Assembly: GCA_030849075.1 (NCBI GenBank) | Contig: JASAOO010003200.1 | Coordinates: 1-28,284, forward strand | DNA length: 28,284 bases | Reading direction: 5' to 3' | Origin: Zelonia costaricensis | Taxonomy: Eukaryota; Euglenozoa; Kinetoplastea; Trypanosomatida; Trypanosomatidae | In this document: positions 18,601-25,400 of the stretch, piece by piece | How the letters are laid out: every line of letters starts with the position of its first letter | Position numbering within the stretch: the first letter of the stretch is position 1 | Notes under the pieces: model-generated | Seen by the model: only the letters and a program-made list of their open reading frames with translations | What the model was told of the DNA's origin: nothing | Database searches by the model: none | Program-made: the position numbers and the translations under genes

Positions 18601-20668
18601 CCGCACGCCGCGCGGCCGCCTCGGTCACCTCGGCGCGGTACGCCTCGGCCGCCACGTGCATGCCTTTGCCGATCCTGCTGCCGCCGTCCTTGCCCGCCGC
18701 GGCTGGAGGTGAATGCAAGAGGCTGTCGAGGTCCACACTCTCCTCCGACTCATCCCCAGCCCGCCCCGCATCTTCACCGTCGCCATCGTCGTCGCCGTCC
18801 AGGCGCAGCCGCTGCGGGGCCTCCAGCACTGGTGCGCCTGTCAGCGCGGCCGCGAGGTTGACGCGGTGCCACGCCGGTAGCAGCGCCGTGTACGTGGGCA
18901 GCAACGTGTAGAAGACGGACAGCACCTCGAGCAGCGCGTGCTGCTGCATCAGCCGTGCCGAGTCGAAGGTATCCTGGTTGTAACCGTAGAGCTGGGCGAC
19001 GAGCAGCACCGTCGACTCCAGCCGCCGCTCCAGCGCGAAGTCCACGAGCGAGGCGAGACCACGTAGCTGATGTGCGTCGACGACAAGAGTGGGGCGCCGA
19101 CTGCGACCGCCGCTCGCACCGGCGTCGGCCGGCGCGGACCCGTCCGCGACCGCGGCGGTCGCCTGTGCGTGGTGGAAGCGGTACGTGCGAGTGTGCACGT
19201 GCTCCAGGAGCGCCACAGCGAACATCCACCGCACATCGGCGAGGGAGAGGGGACCGTCCGCCGCGGCGTCCCAGCCGTGCCAGTGGGCGGCGCGCCGCGC
19301 CACGCACACGACCGCCGTCGCCGGCGGCGTCGCGTCACTGCACAGGTGCAGCACGTAGGCGTGGATGAGGTGCAGCTCCTGGCCCACCCGCTCCAGCGTG
19401 TTCTGCAGCGTGTCCTCCACCCTCGCCTCCCTGACCACGCGGGCGGTCTTTCGCTTGCGCGATGCGCTGGCGCGCGTGGCGGCCTCGGCCGCGTTGCGCT
19501 GGCACTGGCACCGCATGGCCGCGATTACCTGACCGTTTGGCGCGCGGCTCGCCTCCTCGACGGCGTGCAGCAGCGCTGCCGCCTGCGCCTGCACGTGACG
19601 CGGCACCCCACGCGACGGCGCACCCGCAGCCTCGGCCTGCTGCGCGGCGAAGAGATCGTGAGTGAGTCGAGCGCACAGCTCCACAAAGGACACTTCCAGC
19701 GAACGGAGCTGCCGCGTGTCGGAGAGCGCCATGGCTGACGTGGTGGTGGCGGGCGGCGCCACGCACGCGCCAGTGGGAGAGGCGAGGAAGGAGACGGCCG
19801 GTGCAGCCACGCCGCGATCGGCGGAGGCGGACAACGGGCACGGCGCTGCGCCGGCGGACACGCGCGTGCGGTGCGCCTGCGCCGTGGTGTGCAGCGTCAG
19901 CGCGAAGACGTGCGCAAACGCCCGCACCGCCTCCCCTGCGGAGAGCGGAGGAGACGCGGCCGGAGTGGTGGTGGACGGGTTGGGCCGCCCCGCCTGAGAC
20001 TGCCGCGCTGTCGACGGCAGGGTCAGCCGCAGCTGCACAACCTCTGTTGCAGCGCCGGTGTGCTCCTGGGGCAGAGTGGCCATGGACTCTACCGCGATGC
20101 AGGGCACGTCGGCGCGGCAGTCCTCGCCAGCTTTGCTGTGGAGGGCGGTGTGCGCGCCGACCAGGAAGCGCTGCTGCAGCCGGCGCTGGCGGTGCGCCTC
20201 ACGGCTTCGCTTCTGCGTCGCGGCGAGGGCGCCGTCGCTGACGAGCACCCGCGCGGTGGTGGGCCGCGCCGGCTGGGCGGGGGCTGCTCTGGAGAGGGCA
20301 GCGCTGCCGGCCTCTGCGGGGTTGCCGGCGGCTGCGTCAACGGGCTCTGCGGGGTGTGCTGCGTCAGCGACGGAGGGCTGTGGGGGAGCTGTGGGCTGCG
20401 ACACGCCAACGTTCCCGTCCACGTCCACCACCGGCTCGAACGGCGCTGCGACGGCATCGGCCGTGGCCTCGGACGGAACCGGCGGCTGCGGCACGCGCGC
20501 CTTCTCGGCCGAGCGGCGGCGGCGTGGGGCGAGGGCGGGCCTGCTGACGTGCCCCACCCAGCGCTGCTGCTGCTGCAGCGTGGCCGATGAAGTGATGGCG
20601 GCGGGGGTAGCGCTGGTGGCTGCTGCGCCTGTGAAGGCGGCGCGCACCAGGGCACGGGGAGGGCGCAT
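9626..20668 (-). CDS. Giant (3680 aa) kinetoplastid protein of unknown function, probably mitochondrial
   Basis: I do not recognise this protein. One uninterrupted frame of 3681 codons runs from ATG at 20668 to TGA at 9626-9628. The N-terminus is Arg/Ala/Ser/Thr-rich with no acidic residue in the first ~54 positions (it begins MRPPRALVRAAFTGAAATSA), then RWVGH and a basic RRRR stretch: a mitochondrial presequence type. The rest is Ala/Leu/Arg-rich and largely helical in character, broken by low-complexity linkers, for example an acidic Asp/Gly/Glu run near 622-650, a Gly/Ala/Ser linker near 868-950 and a Lys/Ala-rich run near 2148-2170. Segments near 1358-1400, 2575-2600 and 3168-3208 share an LLxxIxR-like helical pattern that recalls organellar helical-repeat RNA-binding proteins, but I cannot show homology. 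The last ~65 residues are Arg-rich and could bind RNA. No GTPase, helicase, kinase or RAP signature is visible. Import and RNA-related roles are inferences. That the gene is real is supported by frame length and codon bias. Confidence 0.88.
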   Translation of the reverse strand: MRPPRALVRAAFTGAAATSATPAAITSSATLQQQQRWVGHVSRPALAPRRRRSAEKARVPQPPVPSEATADAVAAPFEPVVDVDGNVGVSQPTAPPQPSVADAAHPAEPVDAAAGNPAEAGSAALSRAAPAQPARPTTARVLVSDGALAATQKRSREAHRQRRLQQRFLVGAHTALHSKAGEDCRADVPCIAVESMATLPQEHTGAATEVVQLRLTLPSTARQSQAGRPNPSTTTPAASPPLSAGEAVRAFAHVFALTLHTTAQAHRTRVSAGAAPCPLSASADRGVAAPAVSFLASPTGACVAPPATTTSAMALSDTRQLRSLEVSFVELCARLTHDLFAAQQAEAAGAPSRGVPRHVQAQAAALLHAVEEASRAPNGQVIAAMRCQCQRNAAEAATRASASRKRKTARVVREARVEDTLQNTLERVGQELHLIHAYVLHLCSDATPPATAVVCVARRAAHWHGWDAAADGPLSLADVRWMFAVALLEHVHTRTYRFHHAQATAAVADGSAPADAGASGGRSRRPTLVVDAHQLRGLASLVDFALERRLESTVLLVAQLYGYNQDTFDSARLMQQHALLEVLSVFYTLLPTYTALLPAWHRVNLAAALTGAPVLEAPQRLRLDGDDDGDGEDAGRAGDESEESVDLDSLLHSPPAAAGKDGGSRIGKGMHVAAEAYRAEVTEAAARRAAAASAVRVWESVVRHWTRQQSHLRSEGTSAAVWWLQLLPHWIGVATGALQLQVVLLSCASRQGRSGVRSTSTDPVVALQTHAAALLSEVLHFDRREYERRFSARRPASLLASSAGGALSGGVPASQAGTSDPGDAHAGEAAASDGGEVGDGSDGPEDAPASGEPLPPPLRRQRGKRSLFYKSPEEAAGGVLAHESAGAAAAAGGRWSRFTARSRTARLRSSRTNAAGSLGGSGGTLAGSAESAATGAAAAGGDVNTSPVFAALVFSEEAPAVLSALYRVTLVNRQRDLEVSWAATASAKEELWRLLYALPPAAAVAAAAAQGAVGGGSRNTRELATLLRNALPASAVALLDAATADSDASSTPAQEAALLGRVLCVVLAAQRELALPLFESVQHVLVATAQALLRIEQVTITLNSVSATPGRSTHLVTTRDVRHRREFVETLVSGATVLLTGNPLHGAGARLSWQLLQQRRLLTGPAAAPPSSPTELFVTAAMDDFVTELQQLLSKGLYTLRFVCGAQPDVVLANATAVLGLLRDAATAARLPLQARQFAMEYVLRCVSVLAGQWRRLHDAASRGFHVHRVANLREVDHTAVVRLYEGILDVLRDDTALRILCGFASFLSDLCDLHVRLKIDCAATMRWADAYLLPTMLPVVVAALHRSQATHTPATHSDLCETTLNLLSQLSRYATNPQVSVKEVVRTQWNQVLLQLSLYCIRMAGRGGQKRAPDYGLPPPTLPSLDEIAPLPRPGAEAVAAADAPSAARRVSTEARQWAARLSGNCEPELLVLLDRSSASLSGAHGVGARLVDTAESVTAAMAAYAAAWEARVRFGGRSLAATTASSASRATTSAAEDASVDVQALLSGLRASYEAVHAFQRVTRPASEAAAEATPFLSTSAARLRHLGPLVRFMEQHLRVQELLSRFSEDELDGFLDLSSSARPAAASLPTSLVASASTVGETAPLVLLDFVGYLTNGAVWVTAVWTCNTAETVMKIELKRHRHIPAAVSSAAATAILSQLRAVPPPQSGVGKPSVAILRALLFLSDLVSDSMQSLLGYHRRCVIRGLLSNPTRDQYRVVTFALKQALAYVQEESRQYCGLATTAPAAAQGSSDVDGMPSDGGPASLEALHTGAGEGRAAEEAVARRDGPLSHLRLRPDGSIDRTWLGEGLAAVPAAPLQEKAGLYYVKAWASYAAQQRLDSMAAGTGARAEAAVALAPYLRGDLNREFRYYLSCLVCLVDASMEAALLYLRRAQGDGEDDIRRVVVAVVLEVCRTAASTTHALLSLSPAVRRACCRREEAELLWALLCIVATFGAAAPRDPQERLFGAACAAAVGRVVVLTHRLVQDVISEPGEATLDAADDAATGDNSTAAARLARRPLATVLVRGAQLLLRDPHSLQRTAIRLGMRDRERDDLSAVLVALQVLMKSAEPYAPGRTLLHDVWARLALELSHPLLSPPHVAPSAGKAQKKAKAKAAAATKAASTALTAAEASAEGMDVAHTVISKVEYAAVLRGLASAAAAGADAPVGGAGDGDGAVAMQAAAASRSTAGTAVCDVEAALATVTEDAAGIEVARRRSLHQSASDEEWHFSGVTKADPAAAAASEGIEHDDLDVAESLASGAIPVASVIDAVVAHAAATVRAAGGRSSADVKARHGVAERGGGSGSGDAALDAGDDGDADDPAGAVGFLRLVREYGKQVTELFTHVPLRDIVARPQAEALFACLGLLQGGVSPAAEDRVWTLLADKWQVELVRPAEEVFLHLQETQLAAVRQRRNLQAQDAREGGTYYQPGSTEASSHTGSATQHGRLGAEAGSKGSVAVPDAFAATSSTGASSGDGEFSVLAAAEGARRHHWSTELTELPRHDDVRGAARGGGAAQRDLDTHATGMDALSAMPDPLPVSVVLTLLKVISRQSVDYGPGAAGRISVAAAEIAAHKSWLADGGRSGSATASQHSGYFKFTEVFVTHTARSYWLLRPRLEDAAWVVWAVVERGMRALPADGGVRRREWDRVCRQWRVPVSLEHAHAVQNVFLTPAQRRHVAAWAALVRGSGSSTAADGSLRTGSVAAAGAGDSEEVVVLRYLQAAALYTHMLSMTIFVLGRLGVTGDLGSASFDAVRRRVQAQLSVQPRAGSAGGLAPNAAASRTSADVMVRELYLLTLERQTTPAQVNRNHMESAGLQILNVMWCIVRHTDTLTHTAIDAAVAQLRASSSAAPATAAAAPSSQATPAALLSFSDQLRGMVGSVVQDALDMIVVAHDFTAAALTRNISQALLTGGFSCEPLQLRASARHGGGRGAVAPAAAAPHSEVGTRAGGTAARSAMRPDPGVKALLPAVKVIAAILSTSAAASAAGDRAGGPPPPPLAAGRFDPTAAALVVRAELFVGSPTLLALLSPQFVQRTISRALERLTLSFSLGPIAAALDFYLSRRGVPLAPLLQATTELLSRSTLRTSALHTFCERLAYELTTRKEFQQALAPPTIASAEQGAAGSISNEVVISFLAVIARHDVHVTKKTLAHLLHDVMHKRLDVFGQPPTENRQGKLTLVQVGTTVDATIDTTNPLYTPAAPSAKRPASKSHTGRERGSGGADGADADDAAALVDAFSLERLTDATTMSHRKALAALTLSLPTVVEVAMHMDAMRTPEHAELRRAVQMLKAADDARRERVAIHRSQAQAAIQQGHATRRPRTSDGSGGVSIADPAATSTPSGALMSAAAGLDASLHLEDPYDFGVALMHLRYALRKVVHASLRRLLHQQGPRMLSEVAELLQVVDPSLRSAAPAQPGDGVHGSGVAGVSGSGASAVNAQTPRPFDGVLAGTTRVLLSRAVLCAQAIGYDSTGAVLEMMPPGQEHVAGEGQPVLKLPVPALQPSAVEAAISATAAGPSAGTAKRGRHQPHAGHSTGKIGLLTKEEKATVHQRVELERDAAVTVGLTTALPSSSERRRVYVAVAMARRGAQMRQRRRENAKRHAAQRPRSLLGGGSGGGGVARGRGAQAAPEPRRLRHGA

Positions 20669-20798
20669 GGTGGGAAGCTCGCGGGTGTGAGTAGAGCTGT
20701 CCTAGTTCTTTCTCTTCGTTCGCGGTGGTGCTTTAGTTCAAGTTATGACACGGCACGACACGACAAACCAGACACGACGGGGGACGAGTCAGCGCTTG

Positions 20799-20803
20799 CT
20801 CGC

Positions 20804-20839
<36 letters not shown>

Positions 20840-20867
20840 GTGTTTGGGTAGGGGGAGGCAAAAAGGC
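20799..20867 (-). promoter_or_regulatory. Candidate spliced-leader acceptor of the giant gene
   Basis: On the minus strand a pyrimidine-rich stretch (20845-20867, containing CCTTTTTGCCTCCCCCTACC) is followed by a CA repeat and then by the first AG at 20800-20799, giving a 5' UTR of about 130 nt without an upstream ATG. AG dinucleotides nearer the start (20703-20702 and 20698-20697) are alternatives but lack a good tract of their own. Inference from the known trans-splicing pattern. Confidence 0.45.
20806..20843. repeat. (GT)n microsatellite with one interruption
   Basis: GT dinucleotide run of 38 bases with a single C at 20835. It lies between the candidate pyrimidine tract and AG acceptor of the giant gene, reading CA on the sense strand. 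Confidence 0.9.
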
Positions 20868-20902
20868 GCACAAGCTGCGCAAGATTAACGTATGTGAAGA
20901 AG

Positions 20903-20927
20903 GTGTGTGTGTGTGTGTGTGTGTGTG
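20903..20927. repeat. (GT)12 microsatellite
   Basis: Uninterrupted GT run of 25 bases in the spacer upstream of the giant gene. Confidence 0.9.
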
Positions 20928-21434
20928 CGAATGTCGGTAGGGGAGTGAGAAGGTCTACCTCGTTGCGGTGCACACAGGCTCGCAATAGACGTCCCGTCGG
21001 CTCTTCCAGGCTCTACACCGACACTGCACAAGTCACAAGGGCTGCGAGAAACGCGTGTACGTCGCGGAGAGCCGGCCACCGGTAAACTGTTGGAGCAGCG
21101 CGGGTGTGCGTATTGGGGGGGGGGGGTAGTGAGGGCGGGGATGGGCACGAGAGTTGGAAGGAGAGAGAACGGGGCAGCGCCGTACTGCGAAGTGCAGGAA
21201 AAGCGCGCGCAGTCGATCCGCATGTCACGCGCCGCTGTCTCGCGTGTCGCGACTCACATAACAAGCGGTAGGGGGGCCCAAGAAGAGCGGGGGTTTGCAT
21301 TCGCGACCACATCGCGGTGTGCGCACCCCCCGCCCCCCGCCCCCTTCGAGGTCACAGCGCCTACCGCACATGCACACATCCTGTGTCGCGCCGAGGAAAG
21401 CGGAAAGGAAAGACTCCGTGCGCTTGCAGGGGTC

Positions 21435-21490
21435 GGCCAGGCGGCGCACAACAGCGGAGTGCATCTCCGTTGTGTTGAAGCCGCCTGGCC
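21435..21490. repeat. 56-nt hairpin-forming inverted repeat
   Basis: Perfect 11-bp outer arms, GGCCAGGCGGC at 21435-21445 and GCCGCCTGGCC at 21480-21490. An imperfect inner stem (CGGAG facing CTCCG plus neighbouring pairs) closes a 5-nt TGCAT loop. It is in transcribed spacer, so the RNA should fold on either strand. Function unknown. Confidence 0.8.
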
Positions 21491-21573
21491 TTCTTCAACT
21501 GTGCCGCTCCGCGTGAACTCCTCTGGTGTGTGTGTGTGTGGGTGTGTCTGTGCGTGGCTCTGAGTTACGATTC

Positions 21574-21593
21574 GGGTTCCACCGGTGGAACCC
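21574..21593. repeat. Perfect 20-bp palindrome
   Basis: GGGTTCCACC at 21574-21583 is followed immediately by its exact reverse complement GGTGGAACCC at 21584-21593. There is no spacer between the arms. It lies about 85 bp from the 56-nt hairpin. Confidence 0.9.
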
Positions 21594-21827
21594 AAGACGG
21601 ACGCGGACGAAGACAAGACACACAAAAAAGGGGGAGGGAGTGAGGCGTCCGCCGAGGAAGGCAGGAGGGGGGGGGGGGAGTGGGTGGGGACGGCGAGACG
21701 GCGTCCATTACGTCGCAGCTTAAGATTACGGGAGTTAGTCGAGAGAGTGGGGCAGGGGGGGGGAGGGGCCAGGGGGGTTAGACCTCGCCCCCCCCCCTTC
21801 CCCCATCCCTACTATTGTGAGACCGAT

Positions 21828-21866
21828 GGCCATGACGAGGCAGACCGCATCTGCTTCGTGATGCCC
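21828..21866. repeat. Imperfect 17-bp inverted repeat with 5-nt loop
   Basis: The arms 21828-21844 and 21850-21866 pair at 14 of 17 positions, with one of the three mismatches a possible G-U pair in plus-sense RNA. The loop is CCGCA. Outer pentamers CGATG (21824-21828) and CATCG (21872-21876) could extend the structure after an internal loop. Confidence 0.65.
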
Positions 21867-22350
21867 GTGCTCATCGTACGCCCTCGTGCCACGGCGTCCC
21901 TTCACCGACACACGCACTACTCGACGCAGCTCTGGCGTTCCCTTCACACGAGGGTGCGCATATCTGCGCGTGTGCGAGAGTGTGTGTCGGCCGAAGAGGG
22001 CAAGGTAGGAGCCGTCGAGTGGCAACTTGAACACACAAGCGCAAGTACACACACACACACCACAAAGATCACATGGATTTCACCAAACAGCACACAAGGA
22101 AGAATAGGAGCTTCGGTGCACCGCCACAACGCACCCATGCAACACACAGACACACAGACACCACCGTATCCGAGAAACAAGGCCAGACGCACAGGGACGC
22201 ACCATAGAAGAGAGAGGGGGAACAACTCCCGACACCGTGCGCGACCATCGGCACTCACACACACTCACACACACACGCTAGGCAAACGCAAACGATGCTT
22301 CCGTGTGCACCGCACGTACGCATCCGCACAAATACATGGGAGAGAACGCC

Positions 22351-22388
22351 GGGGGGAGGGGGAGGAAGAGGAGGGAGGGGGGGGGAGA
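22351..22388 (-). promoter_or_regulatory. Long polypyrimidine tract just after the RPA1 stop
   Basis: On the minus strand, 38 consecutive pyrimidines start about 67 nt after the RPA1 stop codon. The next downstream AG is near 22297. In trypanosomatids such a tract directs trans-splicing and couples to polyadenylation upstream. It may shorten the RPA1 3' UTR or start an extra transcript. Usage is an inference. Confidence 0.45.
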
Positions 22389-22454
22389 TGCAGCGCTTGG
22401 TTGCGCGATGCAGAAAGACAGAGGGAGCGCGCGGCATACGCAAGGTGCGGAGAC

Positions 22455-25400
22455 TCACGCAAAGTTCTTCTCGATGACATCGCGCAGGAAGTGCGGGTCC
22501 TGGCCGACCTTGACACAGGCCGTGCCGACGCGCGGCCGCTCGCCGACCATGATGGCGGAGCTGATCGAGTTCAGCTCATCCCCAACGCCGCGCGTCAGGG
22601 CTGTGTGCAGGAACCGCTTCGACGACGCAAACGTCATCTGGAATAGCGGGCTGGCGCTGTGCGAGATGACGCCGGTGAAGTTGTAGTTCTCCCACACCCC
22701 GCGGTGTGTCGCCGCGTCGGCGATCAGCGTGAGGTGGTGGTAGTCGACCGAGTAGCGCTTGAAGAGCTTGTCCAGCTCGTCGAAGAGGGCTTTGTAGCCG
22801 CTCTCGACGCCGAAGGACGTGCACATGTCGCGGATGTCGGTGGAGCGGGCCCGGTGCACCTTGATAGCCCGCGCCCGCACCGTGAAGAGTGACAGGAAGG
22901 CCGTCACGCTGCGGATCGTCGCGGCGCTGCCCTGGAAGACGAGCTCGCCGCACGTCGGGTCCTCCGCCTTGCGGGTGTAGGACACGGCGTCGAACTGGGT
23001 TAGCCACGAGGGAAACGTCTGCTGCGCCAGCGCCCCCTCCAGCACGTCGGGTATCACCGCCACCACCGTGTCGCTCGTCTGCAGCGTGACGTTCACGAAG
23101 AAGAGGTCGTCCGGCAGCGGCACCACCCCGTCGTGCGTGGCGGCCTCGCGCTGCAGCGGCGCGATCTCGACTCGGTACCTCTTGTTCCCAAACGCCGCGA
23201 AGACGGTGGGGAAGCTGTCGTACGTCGCCCTGCCGGTCCCTGCCGCCTCCGCGCCGCCGCTCTTCCACGCCTGCGCCAGGTCATCGTCGCCCTCGTCGTC
23301 CTCGCCGTCGTCCGCCGCGGCTGCGGTCGCGCGTGTGGCCTTCGCGCGGCCTGCGCTGATGCCGGCGCCACCACCCGCACGTCGCCGGGCCCTCCCGCCG
23401 GCTCCGCCCTCCTCTTCGTTGTCGTCCTCATCATCGCCATCGCTGCTGCTGCTGCTGGCGCTGCGACGGCCCTCGCTGCCAGCCTCGCTGCGCGGCAGCC
23501 GGTCGTCCCTGCCCATCTCGCTGCCCGTCGCGGACAGCGCCGGTGCCATGGCGGCCTCGAGTGCCGGCGTGTTGAGCTGCGTCGAGTGGCCGTCCTCGTC
23601 CATGTCGGCGTCGCTGAGGCCGGCGTCGTTGCCGTCGTCCGCCATCGCGCCGGGGTTCTGCGTCGCACCGAGCATGGGCCCGCCGTCGCCGCTGCGCTCC
23701 TCCCGGGCGCGACCCCGCAGCACCGACACGACCTGCCGCGCGAAGTTCTTGAGCGTCTGGAGGAACGCCTGCAGGTGCTCGCCAGGGGACATGCACATGG
23801 CGTGCTGCTTGTGCGTCAGCAGGGTCTTGGAGAAGAGGAGTGTGACGGTGAGCTGCGTGCCCTCGGCACTGCGCGTCACGTGGTAGTGGTAGCCCGCTGT
23901 CGCTGCCGCCGCTGACCGGTCCGCCCCGGGTGCGGCGGGCACGCGGGCCAGGCAGTCCGTGAGCCGCGTCGACACGCCGGCCTGCACGATGCGCGAGATC
24001 GCCTCCTCGTCCGCGTCGGTCGCCCGCTCCACGGGCACCATGATGGCGACCTTTTGCACCGAGGCGTAGATGAGCAGCTCACGCAGACGTGGAATGCCCT
24101 CCGTGACGTGCGTCACTGTCGAGCCGGCGCTGTGGAAGGTGTTCAGCGTCATCTGCGTCGACGGCTCGCCGGCGGCCTGCGCGGCAAGCAGACCGACGGG
24201 CTCGCCAGCATCGCAGTACGCCCGCACGCGGCGCCGCGTCGTGAGCTCCGTCATGACCTCGCGGTAGTACTGGATGCTCTCCTCCCGCTTCTCGCGCAGT
24301 TTGTCCGCCAGCACGCCATTCTTGGCCCACCGCGCCACCTGCGACACCTTCTTGAAGAGCGGGAACTGCGCCTTGCCCTCGAGGTAGGTCTCGAGACCCA
24401 CCTTGTACGGCGCCGGCAGCGGATCGCGCTGCGCCTCGGCCTCGAGCAGCGCCCGCTGCGCCGCCCGCATCGCCGCGGCCACCTCGTTTGGCCGCTCCCG
24501 CTTGCCGTGGCTGTTGCGCCCCGCCTCGCCGTCTCCGTCCACGCCGTCCACGTCATCGCCATCGCCGGCCGCCACGCCGGTGCTCACGTTCATCTTGCGG
24601 CCGAGGTCGACGCAGTTGTCCTTCACCACCTCCCAGGCCTGCAGCGACGAGGTCCGCATCGGGTCAAGCCCGTCGCCGCCGTAGAGGAACTGCACGACGC
24701 TGCCGTTGGCGTCGCGCACGGAGTGGTCCCACTGCACGACGAGGCTCTCCAGGCCCTTGATGAGGCACCGCTGCAGGTGCCCCGAGCGTGACGTCTTCAC
24801 GGCGGTATCGATGAGGCCATCGCGGCCGGCCATGGCGTGGATCGTGTACTCCGCCGGCCGGATGCCGGAAGCGAAGCGGCCAATCGCATAGCCCAGCGAG
24901 CGAGCCCGCTTCTCCCCCACGAAGAAGGGCGGCAGCGTCTTGCCCGAGTTCATGCGCCGCACCCGCCGCCCGTCGAAGAGCTGCTGGCCGAGGCCGAGCG
25001 ACATCTGGATCGTGTTCGTGTTGCTGCCCTTGGCGCCGGACATGGTCATGGTGAGCAGCTGGTTCTGCGGGAAGGGGCGCAGCATGCGTCCGGGCACGAA
25101 CTCCTTCTGCAGGTTCGTGGCCATGCCCATGATGACGGGCATCACCTTCGCCTCGTCGTCCGGCAGACTCAGCGGCGCGTTGTCCAGCTCGCGCAGCAGC
25201 GCACTGCGCCGCTCCTCCCGCAAGAGAAGCAGGTCGTCCATGCCGATGGAGAAGCCCTCGCGCTGCAGGCTGGCGGTCAGCACGCGGCCCAGCGCACCAA
25301 AGAGCTGGCCCACCATGTGCGGGCCGTAGATTTCGTGAATGACGTGCACGACCGACAGCGTGCCGGAGCCGAGCTGATTCTTGCACAGGAAGCCGGTGAT

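Larger units (their letters stand above)
20669..22454. other. 1.8-kb spacer between RPA1 and the giant gene, structured but without a credible ORF
   Basis: The spacer is the 3' flank of RPA1 and the 5' flank of the giant gene. It contains GT/CA microsatellites, a 38-nt pyrimidine tract just beyond the RPA1 stop, three inverted repeats between 21435 and 21866, and an imperfect direct repeat (21893-21905 and 21934-21947). ORFs here are short and translate CA/GT repeats as Cys/Val or His/Thr runs, so I call none. Confidence 0.7.

Noticed and set aside
21400..21900. Possible retroposon relic (SIDER-like) suggested by the inverted repeats
   Set aside because: I see no poly(A) tail, target-site duplication or recognisable element signature. 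Without a genome-wide copy search the claim is unsupported.
21090..22646. Plus-strand ORFs of 157 and 353 codons in the RPA1/giant-gene spacer
   Set aside because: They lie on the strand opposite to the gene cluster, read through hairpins and CA repeats, and one runs into the antisense of RPA1.
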